Below, piece after piece: positions 26,193 through 34,173 of a stretch of 64,000 nt of DNA (positions are counted from its first letter, which is position 1; the number at the start of each line of letters is the position of its first letter). The stretch spans positions 1 to 64,000 of the forward strand of contig JAADDD010000001.1 in the NCBI GenBank assembly GCA_013154095.1. Direction: 5' to 3'. The notes beneath the pieces were generated by a model. It was not told the DNA's origin. It worked only from the letters and a program-made list of their open reading frames with translations, and searched no databases. The DNA comes from a bacterium. GTDB taxonomy: Archaea > JAADDD01. The position numbers were made by a program, and so were the translations under genes.

Positions 26193-26225
26193 ATTTAATA
26201 GATTGTCTCCACACTAGATTTTCAT

Positions 26226-26990
26226 ATGCCGTTCAGCGCTACCCTACCAAAAGCCACTATCTGGAAGGACATTATCAGCGCGATGGCAGAAGTGTTGACA
26301 GAAGGAGCCTTCCTCGCAGATCCTACTGGTCTCTTTTCTTATGGTCTTTCTCCTGACCACACTGTCTTCGTGCACCTGCACTGCAGCTCTGATGCTTTCA
26401 GCGACTACAGCTGCGACAAGCAGTACATGTTTGGCCTTAACCTCGACGAGCTCAAGAAAGTGATGCGCAGGGCAAAGGCAAGAGACCAGCTGCGCATGGG
26501 CATCGACGAGCAGAAAAACAGGTACTTCGTGGAGTTTATCCGCGGGGGCGTGCGCAGGTTCGAGCTAGCAATCCTTGATCCTGTGGGTCTCGAGCAGGCA
26601 AAGAACCTCTACGAGCAGAAACTCTCGCAGAAAAGCTTTGACTGTGCTGTGCGTCTAGATGCCAAGTTGGTGGTCGATGCGCTGCGCGACGCTAAGCTAG
26701 TCTCAGAATCCGTGAAGTTCAAGGTCGACGAGGAAGGCTTTACTATCGAGGCACACGGAGCTCTAGGAGAGTACAAAACCATTATAAAGAAAACAGATCC
26801 TGCGATGCTGGAATTTAAAGTGAGCAAACCAGTGCAGGCATGCTACAGCCTTGAGCTCCTCATAGACATCGTGAAGTCGGCAAAAACAGACGTTCTTTTC
26901 GAGTTCTCTGAAAACTCTCCTGTAAAGATTACTTACAATGTAGAGGCAGCTGCATTAATATTCTTTGTTGCTCCAAGAGTAGAGGAGTAA
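26226..26990 (+). CDS. pcn: DNA sliding clamp PCNA
   Basis: Trimeric processivity clamp. Two PCNA domains are seen, with LAILDPVGLEQAK near the interdomain connector and the C-terminal strand YNVEAAALIFFVAPRVEE typical of archaeal clamps. 254 aa. A TATA-like AAATTTAAT lies ~30 nt before ATG. The stop overlaps the start of priL by one base, so clamp and primase are co-expressed. A PIP-box on EndoQ (32-33 kb) could bind it. Confidence 0.93.
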   Translation: MPFSATLPKATIWKDIISAMAEVLTEGAFLADPTGLFSYGLSPDHTVFVHLHCSSDAFSDYSCDKQYMFGLNLDELKKVMRRAKARDQLRMGIDEQKNRYFVEFIRGGVRRFELAILDPVGLEQAKNLYEQKLSQKSFDCAVRLDAKLVVDALRDAKLVSESVKFKVDEEGFTIEAHGALGEYKTIIKKTDPAMLEFKVSKPVQACYSLELLIDIVKSAKTDVLFEFSENSPVKITYNVEAAALIFFVAPRVEE

Positions 26991-28174
26991 TGTACAATCC
27001 CGCTCTCATTGCTCGGTTTCCTGCTGTGTACGACTCCAAAGAATTTTTGCAGAAAGTTCTCGGCTACTACACAGTTGAAGAAATTATTCAGGACTTGCTA
27101 GAAGACAAAATAAATTCCCGGCTACGTGGTGTCTGCACTCATGGTTTAGGAAGTCTAGGCCTAGTAGAGCACGACGTACTAGAGCTTGCTGAGCAGCGCA
27201 TTATACTTGCTGTTACTAGAAGGAAAACAGAGCGCAAAAAGCTATGGAAAAAATTAGTCTTACCTTTACTGAAAGCTCAGCCAGAGTACAGCTATGCAGA
27301 ATATTTCTTTTCGTTTATTGCGGCAAAATATATAATTGCGCACCTACCTCAGCTATTCTTGCAGAGGTTTGCTGAAACAGAAGCTGAGATTGCTAGAAGA
27401 CTGCTACTGCTAGAATATTCTAGCAGTCCAGAGAATTTCGAGTCTGTGCTCGAGCATGTAGGCTTGCCTGTACTGCCCGCAGAGCAGGCTGTTCCTGGCC
27501 ACTTCCTTCCAGAGCAGCTGAAGTACGCGCTGCCTGTGCCAGAATATATTCGGTATACCTATAACCTGAAATCTAACCCGAGCTGGCAGCTCACGCAGAG
27601 GTTAGTGCTACTAGGATACGTGCTGCTAGAGCACGAAGATGTTGCTAGAATATTCAAGGAGCGCTACAGGCAGCGAATAGTTGAAACAACTCCTGTTCTC
27701 CGCGAACCAGTCTTCGAGGAAGTGCGCGAGATTGTGCAGCGATTACTTAGTCGCTTCAGAGTAAGACAAGTTGCTGGCAGCAGCTTACCTGAACAGCTTG
27801 AGTTCAGGGAAGAAGCACTGCCTCCCTGCATGCGGCTGCTCTACGAAAAGCTGCTCATGGGCGCGAACCTTTCTCACAGAGAACGCTTTCACCTAGCGGC
27901 ATTTCTGCTGCATGTCGGTCTCAGTGTGGATGATATTTTTCGTCTCTTTGCCAGGTTACCAGACTTCAATGAGCGCATCTGCCGCTACCAGCTAGAGCAC
28001 ATTGCAGGCCTGAGAGGCGGCTGCAAAAAGTACAAGCCAGGTAGCTGCAAGACGCTGGAGAACGACGGTATCTGTACAGAGAGCATAAAAGATGAGCTCT
28101 GCAAGAGGGTACAACACCCGCTGGTCTACTACATAAAAAAGTTAAAGATGCTGCAGCAGCAAGCCTCTAAATGA
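26990..28174 (+). CDS. priL: DNA primase large subunit PriL
   Basis: Regulatory iron-sulfur subunit of the archaeal primase. The C-terminal domain holds PPCMRLLYEKLL, DFNERICRYQLEHI and GSCKTLENDGIC; the cysteines PPC, RIC and GSC and one of the later Cys are the likely four 4Fe-4S ligands. 394 aa. PriS is encoded separately 9 kb away, so primase is not fused here, unlike in Nanoarchaeum equitans. It overlaps truA by 4 nt. Confidence 0.9.
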   Translation: MYNPALIARFPAVYDSKEFLQKVLGYYTVEEIIQDLLEDKINSRLRGVCTHGLGSLGLVEHDVLELAEQRIILAVTRRKTERKKLWKKLVLPLLKAQPEYSYAEYFFSFIAAKYIIAHLPQLFLQRFAETEAEIARRLLLLEYSSSPENFESVLEHVGLPVLPAEQAVPGHFLPEQLKYALPVPEYIRYTYNLKSNPSWQLTQRLVLLGYVLLEHEDVARIFKERYRQRIVETTPVLREPVFEEVREIVQRLLSRFRVRQVAGSSLPEQLEFREEALPPCMRLLYEKLLMGANLSHRERFHLAAFLLHVGLSVDDIFRLFARLPDFNERICRYQLEHIAGLRGGCKKYKPGSCKTLENDGICTESIKDELCKRVQHPLVYYIKKLKMLQQQASK

Positions 28175-28938
28175 TCGTTCGGCTAGCATACTTTGGCCAC
28201 GGCTACCATGGCTTCCAGTACCAGCCAGGAAGACGCACAGTTGAAGGTGAACTAAGAAAATATCTTGGCAGTTTCCGCTACCTTTCGCGCCTTGATGCAG
28301 GCGTTTCCGCGCTCTGGCAGCTAGTAAAAACGAAACACAGTAATTTTAACCTGAACCAGCTAAACGCGTACTTGCCCGATGATATTATTATTATTTCCTA
28401 CAGTTTACAGAACATTTCTTTTAAGCAAGACGTGAAAGGAAAAACATACCTTTACCTAGTTCCTCGTAGCTGGGTACTCGACGAACAGACATTCAAGGAG
28501 GCGCTCAGGCTATTTGTTGGCAGGCACGACTTCGACTACTTCAGGAAGCGCGATGCTCGCCGAGAAGTTGACACTGTGTGCGAGATCTATAGCATAGATG
28601 TGCGCGAGACTGGCTGGTGCTACGAAGTCTACGTTTCAGGCAACCGCTTTCTCTGGCAGATGGTTCGCAGGCTAGTAGGTGCTGCGCTGCTCGCAAGCAA
28701 GGGCAAACTCACGCTCGAAGACATCAAGGCAGCGCTGCAAAAAGAAAAGCGTGTCAGGCAATACACTGCTCCAGGAGAGTTTCTCATATTATATTCAGTT
28801 GAATTTACTAGACCAGTGCAGTTCTATGAAATAGAATATAAGTGGAAGCTACGGAAGCTGGAAAAGCGCTTCTTGCTCGGAGCAGCGTTTTGTCGCTGGT
28901 ATTGTTTGCTCACAGGTGCTTCGCGATGTACTCTCTGA
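28171..28938 (+). CDS. truA: tRNA pseudouridine synthase TruA
   Basis: Modifies U38-40 in tRNA anticodon arms. LAYFGHGYHGFQYQPG at the N-terminus and VSGNRFLWQMVRRLVGAALL in the second half are typical. The catalytic Asp is D42 in SRLDAGVSA, where most enzymes have GRTDxGVHA, so three normally conserved flanking positions differ. 255 aa. The 3' end overlaps the convergent wHTH gene by 29 nt. Confidence 0.87.
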   Translation: MIVRLAYFGHGYHGFQYQPGRRTVEGELRKYLGSFRYLSRLDAGVSALWQLVKTKHSNFNLNQLNAYLPDDIIIISYSLQNISFKQDVKGKTYLYLVPRSWVLDEQTFKEALRLFVGRHDFDYFRKRDARREVDTVCEIYSIDVRETGWCYEVYVSGNRFLWQMVRRLVGAALLASKGKLTLEDIKAALQKEKRVRQYTAPGEFLILYSVEFTRPVQFYEIEYKWKLRKLEKRFLLGAAFCRWYCLLTGASRCTL

Positions 28939-29212
28939 TTTCTCTAGCCTTTTCTGGAGAGAACACAGCATACACGCTGCCAGTACGAAAATCTATCACT
29001 AGGAGAAAATCTTGCAGCCTTGACTTTATTCCTTCTTCGTTTATTTCAATAACACCTTTTTCTTTTAGTTCTTCTACAATTTTTTCTATTGTATTTTTGT
29101 CCAAATTGAGTTTTTGCTGTAATTCATCGACAGACCTGCAACCAGAAACTATTCCGTGCAACACTTTTCTGTAGCTTGCTTCTGAAAGCAGTTTCTTGAC
29201 GAGCTCCTTCAT
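28910..29212 (-). CDS. Small winged-helix DNA-binding protein
   Basis: 100 aa. Helix-turn-helix from about 20-60 (RSVDELQQKLNLDKNTIEKIVEELKEKGVIEI) with a beta wing (LQDFLLVIDFRTGSVYAVFS) and a last helix. Probably a transcription regulator; the target is unknown. It overlaps the secreted-protein gene upstream by 4 nt, so it is co-transcribed with it. Confidence 0.65.
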   Translation of the reverse strand: MKELVKKLLSEASYRKVLHGIVSGCRSVDELQQKLNLDKNTIEKIVEELKEKGVIEINEEGIKSRLQDFLLVIDFRTGSVYAVFSPEKAREIREYIAKHL

Positions 29213-29625
29213 TCCTCCACCCCTACCGTGTAGTTTTCTAGCTTAAATAATCTAGCCTGCACTGTGGCAACTCCTGGACGCACAAACAGGACTTCAGGAG
29301 CTACCTGGGCAGTACCACAGGTGCAAACAGCTCTGGCAGGAACCAGCTCTTTGCATGGTAGTTTAGCAGTCGAAACAATAATGCAGGGCTGCAGCACAGG
29401 ACGGTTTCCTAGTATAAGTAGTCCAGCGTAGCTAGCATTAGTAGAAAAAAGTACCGAGAAGCAGGAATTACCGCAGTAGTAGTACTTGTAGTTAGACGGA
29501 ATATATTCTAGCACTCTGCAGGTACACCCTGGGCGTGCAAAGAGCAGTGAACTGCTCTTTATATAAACAGTGAGCAGGAGCAAGGAAAGCACGAGCAGTA
29601 GAGCGACCGAGCTGCTCCTTTTCAT
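29209..29625 (-). CDS. Small Cys-rich secreted protein
   Basis: 138 aa. An N-terminal signal/anchor helix (SVALLLVLSLLLLTVYI) is followed by an exposed beta-rich domain with eight Cys (GCTCR, YYCGNSC, QPC, LPC, VCTC), all likely paired. No family is recognised. First gene before the winged-helix gene, divergent from the zinc-ribbon gene at 29676. Confidence 0.6.
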   Translation of the reverse strand: MKRSSSVALLLVLSLLLLTVYIKSSSLLFARPGCTCRVLEYIPSNYKYYYCGNSCFSVLFSTNASYAGLLILGNRPVLQPCIIVSTAKLPCKELVPARAVCTCGTAQVAPEVLFVRPGVATVQARLFKLENYTVGVEE

Positions 29626-29675
29626 TAATTTTAATACATATTTTCATTATTCATATATAATTTAGGATTGAGAAA

Positions 29676-29867
29676 ATGCGCTGGGTCTGCCCTAACTGCG
29701 GCCTAGAACTCGACGAGTTTGCGCTCGAAAACCTCGATCTCGAGTACATCGACGAAGAAACTCCTGTCTGTCCTAACTGCGGCGCGGAAATGCTCTTGCT
29801 CGAGGAGCCAGAAGAGGAGCTAGTGATCGAGGTCGTGGAATACGAGGAGGAACTGGAGTACTTTTAA
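29676..29867 (+). CDS. Small acidic zinc-ribbon protein
   Basis: 63 aa. Two Cys pairs (CPNCG at 5-9 and CPNCG at 32-36) form a zinc ribbon, and the rest is very acidic, ending EEELEYF. Similar single-ribbon proteins occur next to information-processing genes, but no function is assigned. It lies directly before the H/ACA-like RNA. Confidence 0.65.
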   Translation: MRWVCPNCGLELDEFALENLDLEYIDEETPVCPNCGAEMLLLEEPEEELVIEVVEYEEELEYF

Positions 29868-29890
29868 TTACAGCTCTAAGATACTATATA

Positions 29891-30037
29891 GCCCCGCTTC
29901 CCGTCCCTCTCCGAGCAGTGACAGGGAGGCTCCGGAGCGGGGTACATCTTTGCTGCTCGGAGCTTGCCCGCCCTGTAGGAGGGTCTTGCTGCCGCAGGGC
30001 GCAGCCGATGACCACAGGTGATCGCTCCGAGCAACAA
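29891..30037 (+). ncRNA. Two-hairpin H/ACA-like guide RNA
   Basis: GC-rich, non-coding and highly structured. Hairpin 1 has lower stem 29891-29898 with 29936-29943 (GCCCCGCT/AGCGGGGT), an internal pocket, an upper stem TCCCT/AGGGA with GA and TGA residues able to form a K-loop, and ACA at 29944-29946. Hairpin 2 has a perfect 10-bp closing stem (29954-29963 with 30024-30033), an inner CGCCCTG/CAGGGCG stem, and ACA at 30034-30036. Stem plus immediate ACA, twice, is the H/ACA pseudouridylation-guide layout. A T-rich stretch follows (30037-30046). Hairpin 2 is larger than usual, with an extra small hairpin at 30006-30024. Targets are not identified. Confidence 0.6.
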
Positions 30038-30039
30038 TT

Positions 30040-30663
30040 TTATTCTTCTAGCCAGTGAGCGCAGACTACGCGAGGGAGCTCTAGGCTGTCAACCACTCTT
30101 GGACAGCAGGTAAGCACGTACCAATCATATCCAAGGTTAACGAGCTGCTCCTCGGTTACGTTGTCCCGGAAAACTACTATATCAACAGAAGCTGCTATCC
30201 GTGCCAGTTTCTCCTGCAGTCTTTCTGCCTCTTCTAGGTCTGCTGCTTGGCCAGACTTAAGACAAACAACCACTGCTACCCATTTTCCTCGTAGTAGCTC
30301 CACTGGTATTTTGCGCTCTTGCAGCTCTATTGGACATACTTCGAGCGTAACAGGATCTAGCAAGTATGCTGTTTTTGCCCTAACTTCTAGACGTTTATAG
30401 AAATTGCCGTGAGCTAGCACGACCAGTTTTCCTGGTACAGAAATCCTGCAGCAGCCACCAGCCACCAGTACTATGCATCCTAGCTCTCTGCGCAAGAAAT
30501 CTTCCAGGTAGGTAAAACTTTCTGTTAGCAGAACAGCATCCTCTTTTTCTATACCAAGTTCTTTCAGCTTTCTCAGCACTGCTTCTTTGTCCACTTTTAT
30601 AGGAATAGGATAAAAGAGAACGTTCCATGACTTGTCCAAAAAATTCAATTTGTGCAGCTTCAT
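30040..30663 (-). CDS. Short Dph2-like diphthamide synthesis protein
   Basis: 207 aa, resembling the radical-SAM Dph2 family that starts diphthamide synthesis on EF2. Shared marks: FYPIPIKVD, GGCCRISVP (C71, C72) and VLAHGNF in place of the GHS block, LLDPVTLEV, VVCLKSGQA, and LTCCPRVVD in place of TACPR (C186/C187). Archaeal Dph2 is ~330-350 aa; most of a middle domain appears absent. C110 might replace the second cluster ligand. Either a reduced enzyme or a diverged paralogue. Confidence 0.62.
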   Translation of the reverse strand: MKLHKLNFLDKSWNVLFYPIPIKVDKEAVLRKLKELGIEKEDAVLLTESFTYLEDFLRRELGCIVLVAGGCCRISVPGKLVVLAHGNFYKRLEVRAKTAYLLDPVTLEVCPIELQERKIPVELLRGKWVAVVVCLKSGQAADLEEAERLQEKLARIAASVDIVVFRDNVTEEQLVNLGYDWYVLTCCPRVVDSLELPRVVCAHWLEE

Positions 30664-31178
30664 TCTTTTTTCTCTTCCTTCTTTTTCTTTATGTACTGGT
30701 AGATGTTGAGCAAGAGCTTTTCAAGGTCAGATTTCCAGGACTTCACGAACTGGAATATATAATAATACATGATAATAAATAATATTATTATTATTAATAT
30801 GCTGTAGGCGCCGCAGAGCGGATAGAAGTAGCTGCCAGCGGAAAGCAGCAAGGGCACGAGCAGAAAAGCTGCCAGCAAACTTTCTAGTCCTTGCTGCAGT
30901 TCTTCAGAAACTTTCACAGAATTTTTTAGCAGACCAAAAATGTACTCGGCGATGTTCTTCCTCAGCCTAAAGAGCTCGTTCAGCAGCACAGCAATTATTA
31001 CCAGAAAAATGCTGCTAAGTACCACTTCTCCGCTTATTTTTAGCCCAAAGAGCTCAATGATGAACTTGCTCGAGCGGGCGAAACCAACAAAAATCGTGCC
31101 AGCAAAGCAAGTAAACAAATACATTATAAAATAAATGATGAAATCTGAAACCTTAGACAGCTCCTGCTCTTTTTTCAT
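30660..31178 (-). CDS. Four-helix membrane protein of unknown function
   Basis: 172 aa with about four membrane helices (roughly 12-33, 50-68, 98-118, 122-145), a helical linker between pairs two and three, and a Lys/Glu-rich cytosolic tail. No family is recognised. It is coupled by 4-nt overlaps to aIF5A upstream and to the Dph2-like gene downstream. Confidence 0.58.
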   Translation of the reverse strand: MKKEQELSKVSDFIIYFIMYLFTCFAGTIFVGFARSSKFIIELFGLKISGEVVLSSIFLVIIAVLLNELFRLRKNIAEYIFGLLKNSVKVSEELQQGLESLLAAFLLVPLLLSAGSYFYPLCGAYSILIIIILFIIMYYYIFQFVKSWKSDLEKLLLNIYQYIKKKKEEKKE

Positions 31179-31573
31179 GCCTTTCTTTCAAGTACCCTGT
31201 TGAATTTCTTTTTTTCTCCCCATGCAAGGTACTCGACGATATCGCCTACACCGACATCTTCTTGGCTCCTGGGCAGCTCAAAGATCTCGAAAGTTTCCAT
31301 GTCCATGAGCTGCAGAGTGCCCGGACTAACAGCAATTACTTGGGCTCTTCTGCGCTCGATGATAGGAATATCAACTTTTGAGTCAGCAGGTAAGACAATA
31401 CTTCTGCGCTGGTTGTCAAAGATTCCTATTGCTTCAATCCTTGCTTTTGCTGCTCCATGCTTTCCTGGTGTAGAAATACTAATAGAAAGTACCTTGCAGG
31501 GCTCTCCTTCTATGAGTACATAAGAACCTTCCTTGAGCTCCTTAGCTGTTGCTGGCCTGAAGTCTCCTGGCAT
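31175..31573 (-). CDS. eif5a: Translation factor aIF5A
   Basis: Promotes peptide-bond formation at stalled ribosomes. The modified lysine is K38 in STPGKHGAAK, in the KOW-like first domain, and an OB fold follows. 132 aa, normal for archaea. A TATA-like CTTATAATA lies ~30 nt before ATG. It is followed by a membrane protein and the Dph2-like gene. aIF5A and EF2 are both specially modified translation factors, which may be chance. Confidence 0.95.
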   Translation of the reverse strand: MPGDFRPATAKELKEGSYVLIEGEPCKVLSISISTPGKHGAAKARIEAIGIFDNQRRSIVLPADSKVDIPIIERRRAQVIAVSPGTLQLMDMETFEIFELPRSQEDVGVGDIVEYLAWGEKKKFNRVLERKA

Positions 31574-31637
31574 ACAAGAAAATCAAGGAGCCCAGTTATT
31601 ATAAGAAGGTTGTCGCAGAAGAAAAAGTGAGAGAGGC

Positions 31638-31874
31638 TCAGGCCTTGCCCTTGAGGGCTCGTAGTGCAGACTTTACGTCGATTTCCTTGACAGTCTTTCT
31701 TCCTGCATGTCTTGCGAACTCTGCTGCGAGCTTTGCTAGCTCGATAATGAACTCAATAGCAGCATCTCTTATGGCCTGAACTGCTGCCTTGGAAATCCTT
31801 TCAATTCCAGCCTGCTGCTTCACCAGTCTAGCAATTGGTGCAAGTGCAATAGGACCTCTCTTACGCGCAGGCAT
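31638..31874 (-). CDS. Archaeal histone
   Basis: Histone-fold protein of 78 aa from ATG 31874. IALAPIARLVKQQAG begins helix 1, and FARHAGRKTVKEIDVKSALRAL is the conserved end. A longer reading from 31898 adds MENEEVRS. The inner ATG is preferred because AGGTGA (31880-31885) lies 5 nt before it. The basic N-terminal PARKRGP extension is longer than in HMf-type proteins. Likely wraps DNA as dimers or larger multimers. Confidence 0.92.
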   Translation of the reverse strand: MPARKRGPIALAPIARLVKQQAGIERISKAAVQAIRDAAIEFIIELAKLAAEFARHAGRKTVKEIDVKSALRALKGKA

Positions 31875-31879
31875 GCTCC

Positions 31880-31885
31880 TCACCT
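31880..31885 (-). promoter_or_regulatory. Shine-Dalgarno that fixes the histone start
   Basis: AGGTGA on the minus strand, 5 nt before ATG 31874. It matches the bases complementary to UCACC of the universal archaeal 16S 3' end, and the same GGTGA core precedes UPF0147, nop5 and flpA. Confidence 0.6.
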
Positions 31886-31986
31886 CTTCGTTTTCCAATA
31901 ATTTATGCGCGAAACTTGCTTAATAAATTTTCTCTAGGCAAATTTTGTCAAGCATCCTATCCTGTTCCTAGTTTATATAATAGTTC

Positions 31987-33213
31987 TTATATGAAATCAA
32001 GCAAGTTCTTTTGCTGCGACTGGCTGTACCATTTGTCCTTTATATTTTCCTTGCCCGTGAGAAGAGGGACACCGTACTGTCCTCCGCCGCCAGCTATATA
32101 TTCTAGCTTGTCTTCTCGCATTTTTCGCACAACTTCAACAAGCTCCTCTGGCATAACCTTCTTAAGCTCTTCGTAGGGTTTAAAAAGAAGAATTTCTGTT
32201 TCGGGACCTAGCTTCTCTACGAAATTTTCGTATAATTTAAGTACTGCTCTTGTTGTTGGGCTCGAGTAACCGTACATTCGCTGGATTATTTCGGTCAGCG
32301 GAATTATATGATAGTACTTTGGCCTGAAAGGAGGATGCCTTGGCTCCTTCCAGGTGGCCAGCTCCTCGATCCTGTCGCGCACACCTTTCTTTATAGTACC
32401 TCCGCACAGCGGGCAGCGCCAGTTCAGCTGCTGCGCCTGTTCTAGCGTGAACTTTGTCTTGCAGCGCGCGCAGGCCGTGCAATGGTATTTTCCTTCGCGT
32501 GGATCTAGGCCAGCGTTCAGCGTGACTCGCCTATGCTGCACAGCTTTCACTACTTGCTCTGCTGTTGGTTCTTCTACTTCTAGCTGGTTAAACTCCCTGC
32601 CTAGCCTGTGAGGATAAGCGCTGTGTGCGTCAGAATTAGAGAGAAAGGGTAGTTCTTGCAGCTCAGCAATTCTGTCTGCCATGTAAGTATCGGCAGAAAG
32701 TCCGAGTTCGAGAAAGCTCAGCCTTTTCCAGTGCTCGTCGTAGCACTCTTTCAGTGAGTTAAATGACTTATAGATGCTGGTCCACGGAACAAATGCATGG
32801 GCTGGGCCGAAGGCCACGTCAAGGTCTACTAAAATGTCTGCGAGCTCGGCCCCGCTGAGCAGTACTCTTGGCCTGCCTTCCTTGTCGATGTTTGGGCTGC
32901 AGCGTTTTAGCCGCTCGTAGAGTTCCTCGACCTGGGCAAAGTCCTTGAAGAGAAGAAGGTGGTGCACCCTGTGCTTGTCCTCGATTTCTGCTGTGGGCAC
33001 AAACCGCACGCCTCCAAGTTCCAGCGTGCCCTCGTCTACTCGCTCAAGTTTTTCTAGCAGGTGCTTTCTCCATGCAGGCAAGAGAATGTCTCCTGTGCCG
33101 AGAACATGCAAGCCTTTAAGCTTAGCGGTGCGTGCCAGTTCTTCTACGCTAATAAACTTAGAGGTGCCTCCTGCAAAGCTGCTGTGAATGTGGAGGTCAG
33201 CGAAAATTTTCAT
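31987..33213 (-). CDS. Endonuclease Q
   Basis: Repair endonuclease that cuts 5' of deaminated bases such as uracil and hypoxanthine. A PHP-type catalytic domain starts MKIFADLHIHSSFAGG, with more metal ligands in FLSNSDAHSAYPHRLG. A zinc finger, CTACARCKTKF then CPLCGG, follows near residue 250. The tail QKNLLDFI fits a PIP-box, as in Thermococcus EndoQ, so PCNA binding is likely. 408 aa. The ATG overlaps the PAC2 stop. EndoQ is found mainly in thermophilic archaea. Confidence 0.9.
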   Translation of the reverse strand: MKIFADLHIHSSFAGGTSKFISVEELARTAKLKGLHVLGTGDILLPAWRKHLLEKLERVDEGTLELGGVRFVPTAEIEDKHRVHHLLLFKDFAQVEELYERLKRCSPNIDKEGRPRVLLSGAELADILVDLDVAFGPAHAFVPWTSIYKSFNSLKECYDEHWKRLSFLELGLSADTYMADRIAELQELPFLSNSDAHSAYPHRLGREFNQLEVEEPTAEQVVKAVQHRRVTLNAGLDPREGKYHCTACARCKTKFTLEQAQQLNWRCPLCGGTIKKGVRDRIEELATWKEPRHPPFRPKYYHIIPLTEIIQRMYGYSSPTTRAVLKLYENFVEKLGPETEILLFKPYEELKKVMPEELVEVVRKMREDKLEYIAGGGGQYGVPLLTGKENIKDKWYSQSQQKNLLDFI

Positions 33214-34025
33214 ATTCTGTACTTGTCTTGCTGTGGCTTTATCCTGCGAAGAATCTCTTCTGTTTTTTCCTTGATCTCTTTTAGCAATTCTTCCTGTTCT
33301 TTTATTTTTTCTTCAATTTCTTTCATGTTTAGCCCAAGATTAAATATTCTATTTACTTCTTCTGTTAATTTCTTCACAGCATATATATCGAGTACAGGAT
33401 CACGCACCTCGACTAGAATGCAGGCACCAGGAATGTTGTGCAGCTGTGCAAATCCAAGAAAAAGTCCTGCTGCTCCTGCAACCTGCAAGTATTGAGGAGT
33501 CAAGTTTTCTATTGTTTGTCCAAGTCGTTGCTCCATGAAATTTTTGGCTTCTTCCGAAGTAAAGATATAATAAACTTGTTCTTCTTCCTTCTCTTCTCTT
33601 GTTTCCTTTATTATTAGTCCTCCCATTGTGAGCACAAACTTTGGCTTGTACACTTTTCGGATATAGTCAAAAACTTCATAGTTGAGCAAGAAATTGCCTA
33701 GATCGTTTTTTGGCTGCCAGAACTGGGTATACAAGACAAGATAATCTGTGTTTTCGTGCGAAAACCAGTAAAGGTCGTAGCGCGGGAGCTCGGCATATCC
33801 AGGCCTAGTAGTCAGCACTATGTGGCCAAGGTACGGCGAGTAGAACTCTGCAAGCTTGACAGCACCTTTCTGTTTAATTATAGTTTCAGCTGTGAGTTGC
33901 GCCACACTACCAAGACCAACTAATCCTTCGAGCAGAATTACGTCTTTAGGTTTATGCTTCTCCAGTCTTTTTACTATCGCTACCAGTTCTCTGCCCAACC
34001 AAAAACTGATATTTCTCCACCTCAA
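33210..34025 (-). CDS. PAC2-family (proteasome assembly chaperone-like) protein
   Basis: 271 aa as read from TTG 34025. The PAC2 fold shows in DVILLEGLVGLGSVAQLTAETII, TMGGLIIKE and AAGLFLGFA, with a C-terminal coiled coil (EIEEKIKEQEELLKEIKEK). The start is uncertain: no ATG precedes the conserved core, and this TTG lies 74 nt inside nop10. Function in archaea is not settled; archaeal members are often next to nop10 and aIF2-alpha, as here. Confidence 0.8.
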   Translation of the reverse strand: MRWRNISFWLGRELVAIVKRLEKHKPKDVILLEGLVGLGSVAQLTAETIIKQKGAVKLAEFYSPYLGHIVLTTRPGYAELPRYDLYWFSHENTDYLVLYTQFWQPKNDLGNFLLNYEVFDYIRKVYKPKFVLTMGGLIIKETREEKEEEQVYYIFTSEEAKNFMEQRLGQTIENLTPQYLQVAGAAGLFLGFAQLHNIPGACILVEVRDPVLDIYAVKKLTEEVNRIFNLGLNMKEIEEKIKEQEELLKEIKEKTEEILRRIKPQQDKYRI

Positions 34026-34173
34026 GCTTTAGTAAACGCCTGTATTTGCCGTAACGATCTATAGGTGAAAATCTAGGAGGGTGAGCTATTTTAGTTTTGC
34101 CTCCGCAGTAAGGACACTGTTCTAGCAGCGTGTAGGCGCCGCAAGCAGTGCACTTTCTGAGCCGCCACCTCAT
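33952..34173 (-). CDS. nop10: H/ACA ribonucleoprotein protein Nop10
   Basis: Small H/ACA sRNP protein that supports Cbf5. A zinc knuckle CTACG then CPYCGG is followed by the family block PPRFSPIDRYGKYRR. It is 73 aa where ~60 is usual, and the extra C-terminal residues are coded over the start of PAC2. It starts in a 4-nt overlap with aIF2-alpha, the classic archaeal order S27e, aIF2-alpha, Nop10, PAC2. An H/ACA-like RNA is at 29891-30037. Confidence 0.93.
   Translation of the reverse strand: MRWRLRKCTACGAYTLLEQCPYCGGKTKIAHPPRFSPIDRYGKYRRLLKLEVEKYQFLVGQRTGSDSKKTGEA

Noticed and set aside
29891..30037. SRP 7S RNA or RNase P RNA near 30 kb
   Set aside because: Too short, with no SRP54-binding tetraloop helix or CR-I/CR-V RNase P boxes. 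Two stem-plus-ACA units fit H/ACA better.
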